From Ctenosaura bakeri (taxonomy: Eukaryota > Chordata > Lepidosauria > Squamata > Iguanidae), in assembly GCA_948474755.1 (NCBI GenBank), contig CAOLHI010002148.1, positions 62,001 through 126,000 of the forward strand: 64,000 nt of DNA, given 5' to 3'. This document shows, one piece after another, positions 37,361 to 48,830 of the stretch. The notes beneath the pieces are model-generated. The model was not told the origin of the DNA and made no database searches. It saw only the letters and a program-made list of their open reading frames with translations. Position numbers and translations under genes: made by a program. Position 1 is the first letter of the stretch; each line of letters starts with the position of its first letter.

Positions 37361-37563
37361 TGTTGTTATTGTTGCATACCTTCAAGGCCTTTTTGACATA
37401 TGGTAACCTTAAGGTGAACCTATCATGGAGTTTTCTGAGGGCTGAGAATGTGTTATGTGCCCAAGATCACCAAGCAGGTTTTTACCACCAAGCAGGAAAT
37501 CAAACCCTGGTCTCCAGTGTTGCAGCCCAATGTTCAACCACTACCTCACTCTGGTTGTCAGCT
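37361..37563 (-). mobile_element. tRNA-derived SINE
   Basis: Antisense copy starting with the tail (tgttgttattgttgcatacc, ttcaagg) and including taaggtgaacctatcatgga, ending with the head complement (aaaccctggtctccagtgtt, then ttcaaccactacctcact). A short internal duplication (accaagcagg, twice) is present. Confidence 0.75.
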
Positions 37564-39000
37564 ACCAGCTGATTATTTTCTCCCCTTTCCACCAGCCCAC
37601 AAGACCTTCAGTAATTCCAGCTGACATCATTACAGGGAACAGCCCAGGCAGTTTTGCTACTTGAGGCAGAACAGCTAATGCCTCCTGTCAAGATGCATGC
37701 GATGGTGGCCATGCCATTTGAGCATCTGAGGCAGAAAAATTTCATGAGTACTTCTCCGTGGAAACAAAGTTATAAGAATAATAAATTAAATGGTCACAAT
37801 CCTATTGGGGATTTACGTATGCATAAATGCCATAGTTATGGTGCTATGCAATGTAAATCCTGTCCAGTCCCCTCAGTCCCCCACTTACCTGGAAGCAGTC
37901 ACTGCAATTGATTGGGAAGCAGCTGACCAATGGTCACACTTCCTCCTGTGAGCAATCTCTAGTGTGACAGTCAGAAGCAAGATCCCATCACAATTCACTC
38001 TAATGCCAGATATTGGTTGCGCAAAGGGGTTGGCCAGTTGCTTCCCAATAGACAGGGGAACAGATCCCCATCAACCACAGTGTCTGCTTCCTGGTAAGTG
38101 GAGATTAGGAGACTTTCATGGTCCTTATGTAGCCCCTAAACTAAGGACTGTGTAGGGATTGTGAATACCAAACAGTCATGAGTGCATAACTTTCCAACAG
38201 GTTTCTGCAGAAAAATGCATAAACTGCCTTGAGTCCTGTGTTAGGAGAAAGACAGATACAAGTTAAATACATACATACATACATACATACATACATACAT
38301 ACATACATTATATCTCAGGAACCCAAAATCTGTTGCTTTGGCCATCTCTGCTGATTAATAGTGACGTTATATGATACTGTGCCTAACAGAAGATCCATGG
38401 CTGAATCATGTTAGTGATAGCAGTACCCAGTGGTTGATTTTATTTTTTGCCTCAAATGACAGATGTATTCTTAGATCCTTTGAAATGTTAATAGATAATA
38501 TGGTTGACCAATTAGTGCTAGGTGGGACCCTTGTAATAGACAATATGCTAAACTTGTATAAAAGGCTTAAGAACACAACCAGGTTGGGCCAGGAGTTGTG
38601 GTACTACTCATTGAATCATAATTAGTTTGAATGGGAACAAATTTAGTCATAGCCAAATCCAACCAGACTTAAGCCAAAACATTTATTGGTCTAATTCTCT
38701 AGTGCACAGTCTAGCCATTATTCTTTGAGGGCTAGACATTTTGTGGTATAAAACACCACAGAATCGTAACTCTTGTAATGTATCATGCCAACAAGGTTTT
38801 AATTTTAATAGTAAGAAAAGAAAAATCTCAGTAAGGGAGCTGAATATTTATATTGTAAACTTTTTACCCTGCAAGTGCCTAATCCTAAATTAAAATACCC
38901 CAGAAAAAGGCCTACTGAATTCAAAGTGACTTACTTCCTTAGTAAATATCCCTAGAACTACTGTTCTAAACCCAACTGTCTCAACTAGAAAATGCCCATT
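37564..39000. other. No recognisable gene
   Basis: AT-rich sequence. 37645-37740 carries the dispersed gaggcag motif; a (CATA)n microsatellite lies at 38267-38308. Confidence 0.4.
38267..38308. repeat. (CATA)n microsatellite
   Basis: Ten uninterrupted CATA units. Confidence 0.95.
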
Positions 39001-39003
39001 GAG

Positions 39004-39214
39004 GGCCTTTCTGCACTACACTGTTATAGCGCCATTATTCCACTTTCAACATCCTGTGGAATCCTGGGGTTTGCAGTTTCAAAAGAGGCATTTAGAATTT
39101 TCACCCAGAGAGCTCTTTACTGAGGTCAAAGAGCCTACAAACTACAAACCCCAGAATTCCACAGGATGTTGAAAGTAGAATAATAGCACTATAACAGTAT
39201 AGGGCGGAAAGGCC
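39004..39214. mobile_element. Short palindromic MITE, 211 bp
   Basis: Termini GGCCTTTCTGCACTACACTG...GGCGGAAAGGCC. The arms share the family core (ttattccactttcaacatcc, tgtggaatcctggggtt) with their inverted complement on the right. Flanks are GAG and CTC, so no target duplication is visible. Confidence 0.8.
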
Positions 39215-39217
39215 CTC

Positions 39218-39801
39218 AAAATCAGTGGAACTCATGTAAATGTTGCCTCACCAAGCTTCTATTGATAGAATGGATCTGCTCTAGTTGGGAGTAACAGCTG
39301 GATTTAGGCAGATATATGACACTGTTATTCTTTACTCCAATGCGTAAATTTATGTATTACAGTCTTATTCACTACAAAATAAACTTATGTTAACTATTCC
39401 AGTATCAAGTTCAAGTGAGTCATCTCTTCATAATAACCAATACATCAAAGCCCGGTTGATAAAGATCATAAGAATGCCTTTATCATGCAGTAAGATTTTA
39501 GAAAAGTATCTCTTCCATGGAAACCAATGCTCAGGAAAAATATGTAAAGATTTAAGAGGCTGGGACCAAGTTAACTGAAGGATCATCTTCTCCCTTACCA
39601 AATTGCTTCGACTTAGAGGTCAGTTGCTATATTCACAGGCTCATTGATGAAGACAATCGAATGGACTTTCTCAGTGATAGCTTCACGAGCAGGCAGTGAT
39701 AGTTAATTCTCACATTTATATACATGTCTTATGTGCTTAAGGGATGCATAACATAGTAACTGGGCATTTACTACTTAATCAAGCAGGTCTGTAGCAAATC
39801 C

Positions 39802-39832
<31 letters not shown>

Positions 39833-40358
39833 GTGGGTCTCAGAAGTTGTAGTTTTTCTAGCAGGCTGTGCCAAGTCAGCTCATACTGAAGCAATCGATA
39901 AGAAAGTTTCCATTCTAGGATGCCTAGGAAACTGGGGGAGGTGATCTCCTCTTCTCCCTGCTTTGGCTGTGAAAGTGTCAGCATCTTCTAGAGCAAGGGA
40001 GATGGGATATTTAAACATCAAGAAAGATCAGATTGTCAATTTAACCTTGTGGGTAAATTGAGCTGTACTTCAGCCAAGGAAACCAATCCATTGGTCTGGC
40101 ATTTATTTTATAGTGGGGATCTTTGTGAACAGCAGCTGTGATGAAGGACTACATTGATCAGCTACGGAATATGAGATAATGTTCCCTCTGTCTTGGGTTT
40201 CATTGTTGCACCTTGCTTAATATCTTATGTAATCAATCAACCATTGTTTTGGTGCATCTTTGAATTCATTTCATTTTGACACACCCTGAAATCTTAGTTG
40301 ACCTGGATCAGTGTTCTGGAATCATTATAATGAGAATACTTAGGATGCATTTGTTCTC
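39218..40358. other. No recognisable gene
   Basis: AT-rich sequence; a (CAT)n microsatellite lies at 39804-39832. Confidence 0.4.
39804..39832. repeat. (CAT)n microsatellite
   Basis: About nine uninterrupted CAT units. Confidence 0.92.
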
Positions 40359-40361
40359 TCT

Positions 40362-40790
40362 GGCCCTTTTCGCATCTTACCTTTTTCCGCGACAGGGGAG
40401 GGCATCTCGCATGAGAAGCCTCCTTCGAGACGCTGCTGCTTCCCCCCTCCTTCCTTCCGCAGGTCGCTTCCTGATTGCGCGACCATCGCGCTAGTGCCCC
40501 GCCCCTTCCTTCCACAGGGCACTGTGGGAGCTGTAGGCTGCGCAGGGAAAGGAAGCGCTTCCTGCCCGGCTCGCCGATGCACCACATGCAGGTAAGTGCA
40601 CGAGGGCGGCGTGAGCATTGCACAAGCGCGGGGCATTTTCGGCTTCAAGCCGAAAATAAAAAAATGTGCGTCCGCCCTGCTGCAGCCTCGTGAGCGCCGC
40701 GCAAGTGGGAGTGCATCGTATGGAGTGGCACTCCCATTTGTGCGGCACTCAAGGGGCACTCATGCTAAAAAAAAAAGTGCGAAAAGGGCC
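40362..40790. mobile_element. Non-autonomous MITE-family element, 429 bp
   Basis: Termini GGCCCTTTTCGCA...GTGCGAAAAGGGCC. The interior is CpG-rich and homologous to 11168-11576, including ccccttccttccacag, gggagctgtaggctgc and the hairpin attttcggcttcaagccgaa at 40635-40657. Flanks are TCT and TTA, which do not match. Overlapping ORFs in both strands are composition artefacts. Confidence 0.8.
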
Positions 40791-41565
40791 TTAGTCTTGT
40801 CTTGATTGTTTTTTAATGAGCCAATGAATTGATATTGTTCTAGCTACTGTTTTCTAAATATTTATTAGAGGGTTTTTTTAAAAAAAAAACCTGGACATTT
40901 CTTTTTGCTTTTACCTAGCAAATTTAATGTAATAACAGGCTGTTGTTTAGACTTTTCTGTGAAAGCTAGAACTGGAACTGGGGTGACTACAAGAAACCTG
41001 GATTTGATTAGCATAACTGAGTACAGATTGCCAAATGTGATTTGTCCATGCAAGTGAATAGGGAAAACAGAGTGTTCCACTAGTGTGGCAAACATTGCAG
41101 AGGCAGATCAAACAATAGAAACTGAATACTGTGTGGGCCACTAACATTAATAACCAGTCATAAAGCCAATGTCTTGTAGCTCTTTAACACACTAGGCCTG
41201 GATTGTTTTCCTCTCCCAAACCATTTCTTGAATTTTTTTTTTTAAAAGCCACACCACAGTATTACAAAATATAATAGAAAATATTCTGGGGGGGGGAATC
41301 TTCCTAAGTAGTATTTTTCCCCCTAAATAATAATAATCCCTATCTAGATACAAATAGTCATGACTCGGGCCATAATCCTGTGTGCATTTAATTTGGGAAT
41401 AAATTCCATCATGCTCAGTGGGGTTTATATCCAAAACAAAACAAAACAAAACAAAAAACCCCACATTGAATTCAATGGCATGTTCTACCAAAATCTGCTT
41501 CCTTTGGCTAACGTAAATCCTATCACTTTCACCTTTGGTAGGCTAGAACCCATAAGTTCCAACAG
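40791..41565. other. No recognisable gene
   Basis: AT-rich sequence with a (CAAAA)n tract at about 41434-41456. 41365-41420 resembles a dispersed 'gggaataaattccatcatgc' motif. Confidence 0.4.
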
Positions 41566-41766
41566 ACCAAAGCGGTGTAGTGGAGAATAGATTTCAAATC
41601 CCTGCTGAGCCATGGAAGCCCATTGGGTGACCTTAGGCAAGTCATACTCTCTCAGGCTCAAAGGCAAACACCCCTCTGAACAAACTTTGCCAAGGAAACC
41701 CCATGATAGGTTTGCCTTACAGTTGCGCTAAGTTGGAAATGACTTGAAGGCACACATCAACAATAA
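41566..41766 (+). mobile_element. tRNA-derived SINE, sense
   Basis: Sense copy: gcggtgtagtgg, then a B-box-like tttcaaatccc, gagccatggaagcccattgg, gtgaccttaggcaagtcata, ttgccaaggaaaccccatga and the tail gttggaaatgacttgaaggc followed by acacatcaacaataat. The A-box region is shortened by a small deletion. Confidence 0.8.
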
Positions 41767-42890
41767 TTCCAAGCCTCTACAGATCTTTCACAAGGCACTT
41801 TGAGTGATAATTCAACTAAGCAGCTCTTTGAATATGTTCCAGGGCTTAGTGAATAAGTAGATTATTTAAATCTTACATAAGTCTGAAGTATTTATATCCA
41901 ATGACAATTGTATGTTTATCAACTACCAAACATTTTGGGCAGGGGAGCTGTGGAGTCTATTTCCCACCCCCATTTTTCTGCAAGAATCTCTATCTTGGCT
42001 TAGCCTGCCCTGTATTTTCTCCACACCCTGTTCTCTAAGAGGCATGTCATGCATATCATGCTTAGCAATATATTCCTTGTGTTCCTTTCTAGAAGGCAAA
42101 ACTTAAAAGGAACAAGCACCAGGATTCAATTCAAAAATGGCACACTCCTCAACTCAGTATATATGAAAAGTAGTATACAGCCAGGTTGAAGGCAATTTTT
42201 TTCATAACAATTCAAAGGACTATGGAAACATGAGACTAATTAAGCAGACATATGGAGATCTGTATGCCTTCTCATTTTGCTTGAAATGTGTTTTGTATTT
42301 GCTTCACACTTCCTGACGTGCGCCTTTCATGCAACAGAACTACATTTACTTGATATTCCGACAAAGACTTAAACAAAATGGGAGTTTAAGATGATTGAAC
42401 ATCAATGTCTGCAGTGCCTTCATGTATTTTGAACATTAAATAGTACACTTTTTAACAGTAAATAAATGCTGCACATTCATGGGTTCTGTTATACTTGTTA
42501 AAGAATGCCTACAGCAGACTAGTTGATTCAGACCAAAAGATAAACAAAGTGGTACTGGATGAGGCCCCCCAGCTGGATCAGAAGCAATGCCTGAAAAAGG
42601 CCCTATTATTTTTACAAGACTCACAAGTCTAGTAAAAGCTTCCCCACATTTTAAAGCACCCTCTGAACAGAAAACAATTAAACATTGTAATTCCAGAGGG
42701 AGGTATATATGATATCATCAGAATGTCAGTTTGATGAATAATGCATTGTTATACACACCTTCCTGGAAGAATAATTAAGACACTGTATATAAGGGGGAGT
42801 GTGCGGGTGGATTTTGAAATCAATGAACTTTCAGATTCTCTCTGGTTTAAACTGATTATTGCACACTGGGGAAGTTTTTTTTTTCCTTAT
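41767..42890. other. No recognisable feature
   Basis: AT-rich non-coding sequence. Confidence 0.4.
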
Positions 42891-43037
42891 TGTGTTGTTA
42901 TATGTACCTTCAGGTTGATTCCAACTTAGAACAACCCTATCATTGGGTTTTCTTGACAAGATTTATTCAGAGAGGGTTTGCCTTCTTCTACAGCTAAGAG
43001 AGCATGGGAAAGAGAGGACAGTGGCTTGTTAAGGCTT
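42891..43037 (-). mobile_element. tRNA-derived SINE, headless
   Basis: Antisense tail and body: tgttgttatatgtaccttca, aacaaccctatcattgggtt, ttcttgacaagatttattca. The tRNA-like head is missing. Confidence 0.7.
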
Positions 43038-43137
43038 TGTTTTCCTTACTGGAACACCTTATGAGATAGATTGGGGAGTTCCATGAGCCAGATTAGACCC
43101 ATGAGCCAAGGTTCACCCCGTTTACTATGATTCAATG

Positions 43138-43204
43138 CTTATTTATTTATTTATTTATTTATTTATTCATTAGCTTAATGCTATTTAATGTATATTTTGC
43201 CAAT

Positions 43205-43243
<39 letters not shown>

Positions 43244-43520
43244 GACCCTAAACAACCTACAGTAAAAGATTAAAAGAAAAACAAAATATGGTACAGAAAT
43301 GTAAAAAAATTAAATAGACCATCAGATTCAAATACTTAAAACACACAGAGACGTATATCTACCATAAAATCAAAGTATAGCACACCCCATTAAAAGACCC
43401 TTTTGCCACACTCAGGTTGTGTGCAGATTGCCCATGCAAACAGGTCAGAGAGGAAGCAAACCTCTGTGGGAGGGAGTTCCACAATGTGAAAGTGCTTGGT
43501 TTTAAGATGACAGCATATTT
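43138..43520 (-). mobile_element. L2/CR1 LINE 3' fragment with microsatellites
   Basis: The left part holds an (ATTT)n tract (43139-43168) and a (TAA)n tract (43205-43243), followed by AT-rich sequence and gggagggagttccacaatgt. That last block is the antisense of the L2/CR1 LWN-block coding end seen in the copy at the window start. The LINE 3' end is at the left. Confidence 0.5.
43205..43243. repeat. (TAA)n microsatellite
   Basis: About twelve TAA units within the LINE fragment. Confidence 0.93.
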
Positions 43521-44121
43521 AATTTTTTTAATATTATAACTGAAGGATCTGCATTCAGTTCTAATTCATATTGCAAGCTACCTTAGGTTTTCTGCACTAG
43601 AAGAAAGGCACCTTGTTAAACAAACACACAAATCTGTCTTTCCTTTGTATCTTTTCTACCGTACTTGGAAATGATAAAAAACTGAAGAAAGAAGGCTAGA
43701 TGAGAGGAGAAAATATAATGGTAGATTCAAATAATCAGTTGTCCTAATGTGGTAGACTTTGAGACCACCATATGGAGGTAGCAGCCACATACATACTCTC
43801 CAACTGTCCCAGTTTAACAGGACAGTCTCAATTAATCCTCCCTGTTTTTTCAGTTGCTTTTAAAATGTCCCAGTTTCTCTCTCCTCCTTTCACTTACCCC
43901 TTTTGCTTGCTTCAGTTGCTGTCAACTGAGATAAAATTGCAAAAGTAGTTTGCATTCAATTAGTTCAGCAGAAAGAGAGGAGAGGAGAAATGGAATGTTG
44001 CCATTCCCTGTAGGCTCAAGCAGAAACAAATTGGTGTACGCTCACCTAACTGGTCCTTTCTCCTTCATTAATAACTTCTGCCATCTTGACCACACTTTGA
44101 TGTTGCTTGGCTACATGTGTC
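43521..44121. other. No recognisable feature
   Basis: AT-rich non-coding sequence. Confidence 0.4.
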
Positions 44122-44124
44122 CTG

Positions 44125-44279
44125 GGCCATTTCCGCACAAGCCTGTTATAGCACAATGATCCACTTTCAACATCCTCTGGAATCCTGGGGTTGCAGTTTC
44201 CGAAACTGCAAACCCCAGGATTCCAGAGGATGTTGAAAGTGGAATCATTGTGCTATAACAGGCTAGTGCGGAAATGGCC
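44125..44279. mobile_element. Near-perfect palindromic MITE, 155 bp, TSD CTG
   Basis: Almost the whole element is one inverted repeat with arms of about 75 bp meeting near 44200. It starts GGCCATTTCCGCAC and ends GTGCGGAAATGGCC, flanked by CTG on both sides (44122-44124 and 44280-44282). This is the least decayed short copy in the window. Confidence 0.88.
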
Positions 44280-44494
44280 CTGGTTTTCATTTGCGCAAAG
44301 CAACCAGACACAACAAGAAACTCTTTCCCGCCCTCCCCAGTATTATCCTTATCAGGAAAGAGAAGGGAGGAGGAAATATGTATCAGAGGAGGCTGATCAG
44401 GGTGCTCAAAGGCTGGGAGAGGGAGGCATGAACCGAATAAGAATGTTGCTCTCCCTCCCACAAGAGAAATTCTGTTCATCCCAAATATTGAAAA

Positions 44495-44690
44495 GGTACC
44501 ATCAGACCCCCTCTGATCTTGGAAGCTAAGTAGGGTCTTTGGATAGGAGACCGCCTATGAAGATGGGATGCTGTCGATCTGTTTCAGAGGAAGAAACTGG
44601 AAGAATCACCTGTGAGATGCCTTATCTGAAAAAATTCAGCAGTTGCCATAAGTTGACAGCGACTGAAAGGCACATAGACATACACATCTG
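44495..44690 (+). mobile_element. 5S-rRNA-derived SINE
   Basis: The head carries the internal control region of 5S rRNA: accatcagaccccctctgat, cttggaagctaagtagggt, then ttggataggagaccgcctat and gatgggatgctgtcg. It is followed by a body of about 100 bp whose end (ttgccataagttgacagcga, ctgaaaggcacatagacata) matches the 3' tail of the tRNA-derived SINEs here. It is a SINE, not a 5S gene: the 5S part is partial (starts about base 25), diverged and fused to the SINE body. Confidence 0.82.
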
Positions 44691-46379
44691 GTAGCGCCCC
44701 TGAAAGGGAGCAACCCCTTTTTTAACCTTTGATTTTCCCCTTTCTTTTAAAGATTATTCTTTAGCTCTTCCCCTAAAAAAGGGGAGGCAGCGGGAGGAAA
44801 AGCCACTTGAAGCTCCCTGATGTTCCTTCCCCACTAACTCTCCATCAAAGAGAAAGCCCTGGTCCCCTGCAAGTCCACCTCTTTTGGATGACAATTCCTC
44901 CTCCTCCTGGCATTGGTGCCCATTCGCTCCACCCTAGATACACCTCTGGCACGTGGTCTTCTGTACTGAACTGATCTGTGTCAATGCATTTTATCAGGAC
45001 ATTACTATTAAAAATGAGTATGGAATTACACACATAGAAAATTAATAATGTCTGGACTCTATAGGTGGTTGGTTCTCCTTGAAGTTGTAATCATCATACA
45101 GTGCACTTTTAACCAATCACTGTGACCTAACTGATCATTTGCATCCACCAATGGAAAGTGATGTAAAGCTATAAAAATAAGGACTGGAAATTTCATTTTC
45201 TGCCAAGAGAAATGAGAAACCAATGCAGAAATTTAAGGAGAAATGTGACACCACAGCAATGACATATGATCAGTTTTCTGAAAAGTTAAAGCTATATTCT
45301 TTACATGGGAATAAATCACACTGAATATAATAGGTTTCACTTCTGAGTGAACAGTGCATTCATGGTTCTGAGTCCACTGAAAGACATATGGTGGGAGATC
45401 AGCAAAATACAAATTAAAATAGTCCAACTGAAACAAAATAATGGCTGGTAAATCCTGGCTTATAATCTTGATTTATTAACTGACATCAAGCCAGAATTCC
45501 GTTGTTTGAATGTAACAGAGAACTGCGGTTTAACACAACCCAGGATTTATTTGCTGAAGCTGACATGTACTAGGGAAAGGGAAATAATAATAAAGGTGTA
45601 TAAGGGTATGCCATTTCCTTTATACACTAATTTTTTACCTACTGAAGTATATCATGAAGCAAAGGCCACACAGAGTCACTAACACTGAAAACATGACCAT
45701 TCCTACTATAGGTCAGAATGAGGCAGCTATCTGAGGTTGCAGATGCTGAGAGGCAATGAGTGGTAGCAATAAACTGGAAAATAGAGCTGTTTTGTTTCAT
45801 TTAGCCTATTATTTATCCTCTGCTAAACTGAGCATGCTAGTTCCCATGTGTGACAAGTATACACAGCATGCTTATGTGATGTATAATTCAACTGCCAGTC
45901 CAATCAGATTCTGTAAGGGGGATTGGATAGGTTTATTTGCATTGTGGAATAATACTTTGATTTGCAAAGATTCCATGTTCCTATTTCAGCAATCAGACAG
46001 ACCTGGAAGGTATGAGCACAGCTTGAAGACTGACTGCCTTCCGCTCCAAGCAAGTGGAGGTGATAGAACTAAACACAGCATAGGTTGCAAGATCCATACT
46101 GCCCAAATAAAACAACTATGAAGAATATGGTCCTTAATAGTTCTAACATTCCAGCATTTGAGAGCTTGATGTGGAAAGGCCTAAACACAATGTGTTAAAA
46201 CAAAAGTTTCTGAATAAAGTTATGTGTGGTGTGGAGACTATGAATAGGAAACAGTCTTTCTCCATCTCTCATAATACAAGTACCTGAGGTCATCCAGTGA
46301 AGTCAAACAGTAGTTCCTTCTTCAGGCTTCCCATAATGACTTAAGGAGAGTCATGATGGATCTGATCAAAGGCTTATCT
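44691..46379. other. No recognisable gene
   Basis: AT-rich sequence. 45286-45350 and 45710-45770 carry dispersed repeat motifs; the open stretch at 45756-46121 has no domain. Confidence 0.4.
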
Positions 46380-46990
46380 AGTCCAATAATATCTGATTAT
46401 GTCCTGCTTGTGGACTTCTCATAGATGTTTGGCCACTGCAAACAAAGATATCTTGAGTCTCCTACCAGAAGAAAGGCAAAATATAAATGATAAATAAATA
46501 AATAGTCAGATTTAGAGCATACAGAAAAGCAGATAGTCTACAAATAAAGGCTATATATTACCTCTAGTATCAGAAGTCATATGGTTCTGAATATCACTTG
46601 CTAGGAAATTCAAATAGGAAGGTGATATTTTGCTTATCTCCTGCCTGTGGACTTCTCATAGACATTTGGCTGACCACTGTGCAAACAGAATGGTGGGCTA
46701 GACATTTATTTTGTGATCTGATATGTTTCTTCTTTTATATTCTTATGTACTTTTTTACATAATCCACAGATGAACTATTCAACTTACTACCACATGTAGG
46801 AAACTCTATCAGCCTGGATGGCTTTAAAGGGTATTGGACAACTTTATGCAGGATAAGACACATACTAACCATGATGCCTGGGAAAGCAAGAGCATGCTCT
46901 TGCACCCACATCTTCCTGCAGGCTTCCCACAGCTATCTTGTTGACCTCTGTATGAGTAGCATATCAGCCTAGAAAGGCCTTCCATGTCAT
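46380..46990. repeat. Composite of interspersed-repeat fragments, class unresolved
   Basis: The segment gcttgtggacttctcataga (about 46406) recurs as gcctgtggacttctcataga (about 46641). It is followed near 46800 by ctatcagcctggatggcttt, a sequence type common in reptile repeats. Two related copies are indicated. I cannot name the family. Confidence 0.45.
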
Positions 46991-48456
46991 CCACCATAGG
47001 TTTCCTTCTGTTCTTATGAGAAGCCTGAAGAAGGAACTACACCACAGAAAAATTAGAAGGTTTTATACTGTGCAATGCTGATAGATGACCACAGTAAAAT
47101 TATATAAACTGAGGTGGAAAAAATACTGAAAAATTGGTCCCAAGTGGGTATGCTGCAGAGTTTGGATTTATTGGCAATTCTTGTTCAGAGTAAGCAATTA
47201 CAGACATGTCTATTCAGAAAAGGCTTTGTAGGCTGTCCAATGGAATCTTGCCTAATTTACTGTTTCCGTGTAATTTATCAAACTTCTTCTCTCCCCTTAT
47301 AAGCAATTATTTTTCCTTCATGCATTTTTCCTGTACTTTGTTGTTACAATTTCACTCATGTTTCTACATATGGTTAGACACCAAGACTCTCCAAATTAAG
47401 AAGCAAATGTTTTTAAGATCTAATGAAAGCCCCATTTTGACCCCTTGGAGTCCAAATTCTGGGACAAAACTACAGAAATTATGTTTTTCTAACAATGGTA
47501 TTAACAGTGGAGAAAAAGAAGGAGAGATGTTCCTCTGTTACATCTATTTGCTTTCCTACAATCCTACATTTGCTGTATTTCACTTAAACAATTTCCAAAG
47601 AAGTCTATATTTTCATATTTGTTAATAAACTGAAAATTTCTTTGCTGACGGTTTTTAGAATTGCTTATGATTTGGAAAGGAGGAATACACAATTATTTTG
47701 GTATTTCAAACAATGAACTGAAATGAAGATATTTATTTAAGATGCTTCTTTCAATTTACCAATGTTTATTGTTGCGAAAGGGAAATTAATCCATTGCCAT
47801 TAGTACTGGAAAGTTGGAAATGTAATTTATTGAGTGAATAATTAATGAAATAATTTGTTAAATAATTTCTTTTAAAGAAAATTTACAGAAAAAGGGAATG
47901 TTTTGCTTTCACTATTGTCCTCTTGTGATATCACTGACTGCAGCTAGTCATTCCTTCAAAAATATTCTTTTTGTCACCTTTAAGTTGCTTTCTCCATATA
48001 AACCTGATACTTTGCAGGTGTATTGGACTATAAATCCTACAATTAGATTGATGGATGGGGATGATGGGCTTTTAGTGTAACACATCTGAAAACTGCTAGT
48101 TTGGAGAAGGCTTTAAATTCTATTAATGAAGACTGTTAATGAAGCCTTTAGCTTCTTAAAGTAGGGTAAGGAATGTGAAAGCAGAACTGGAAAAGTCAAC
48201 AATAAGATAGGAAAATCCGCAAAGCAGCAATCTTATCATATTGAGGGACATTTGAAGAAGTAAATAATGATGGAGGTCTGGGTGCCCTGCTAGCACCCAT
48301 GGCTTGAGAAACTGACAGGACAAGGAAATGAGCAGGAGGACAAATGTATTTCTCAATGCATTTATAGCAGCTGTTTTGAAGTAGCCTGCAACAGTGTGGG
48401 CCAGCAGAACACAGTAGTGTGTAGTGTTTTCCACTACTCCAGAGACTAGGACAAGG
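46991..48456. other. No recognisable gene
   Basis: AT-rich DNA with short chance ORFs. This is the sequence on the left side of the DIRS insertion. Confidence 0.4.
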
Positions 48457-48656
48457 AAGAACAGGTTGCTTACCTGTAACTGTGGTTCTTCGAGTGGTCA
48501 TCTGTGCCATCATACACTAGGAGCTTTAGCGCCTGCGCGGTAGCGTTCGGAAACTTCTAGAGCTTATTCGCTTGGCGGGAACCCCTCCCCCACGCCGGTA
48601 CTGCGCATGCTCCTCCCGCCGAGCAACGGTCTCTCCTCAGTTCTGTCGTCCGCCGT
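48457..48656. repeat. DIRS inverted terminal repeat, 3' side of element
   Basis: About 200 bp that pairs with 54364-54544, with small indels (agttctgtcgtccgcc here versus a slightly longer agttctttctcgtccgcc). It carries about 27 extra terminal bases (aagaacaggttgcttacctg...) absent from the other copy, so the two repeats are not equal in length. Confidence 0.93.
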
Positions 48657-48698
48657 AGAACCTACAGGGACCTGAGAAAGAGGGGAGGAAGGGCGGGT

Positions 48699-48794
48699 GT
48701 GTATGATGGCACAGATGACCACTCGAAGAACCACAGTTACAGGTAAGCAACCTGTTCTTCTTCTCGTGGTCTCTGTGCCTTCATACACTAGGAG
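48699..48794. repeat. DIRS internal complementary region
   Basis: 96 bp in two halves. 48699-48759 is the reverse complement of the 48457-48519 end (gtgtatgatggcacagatga ... aggtaagcaacctgttctt). 48754-48794 matches the reverse complement of the other end at 54504-54544 (ttcttctcgtggtctctgtg ... catacactaggag). The halves meet at gttctt (48754-48759), the complement of the aagaac found at both element termini. In DIRS biology this segment templates the joining of the two ends into a circle. Confidence 0.94.
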
Positions 48795-48830
48795 ACTGTG
48801 TAGCTTACCGGTCGGACGGCGGGTCAGGTC

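Noticed and set aside
38267..38308. Possible CRISPR-like or regularly spaced array
   Set aside because: It is a plain tetranucleotide microsatellite without spacers.
40340..40805. Several overlapping ORFs on both strands (up to 139 codons)
   Set aside because: They sit within the MITE at 40362-40790 and reflect its inverted, CpG-rich structure.
44495..44600. Possible 5S rRNA gene
   Set aside because: Only the internal control region and following part of 5S are present, with substitutions and deletions, fused to a SINE body.
47206..47625. 139-codon plus-strand ORF as a host exon
   Set aside because: No domain, no splice context evaluated as convincing, and overlapping ORFs in other frames.
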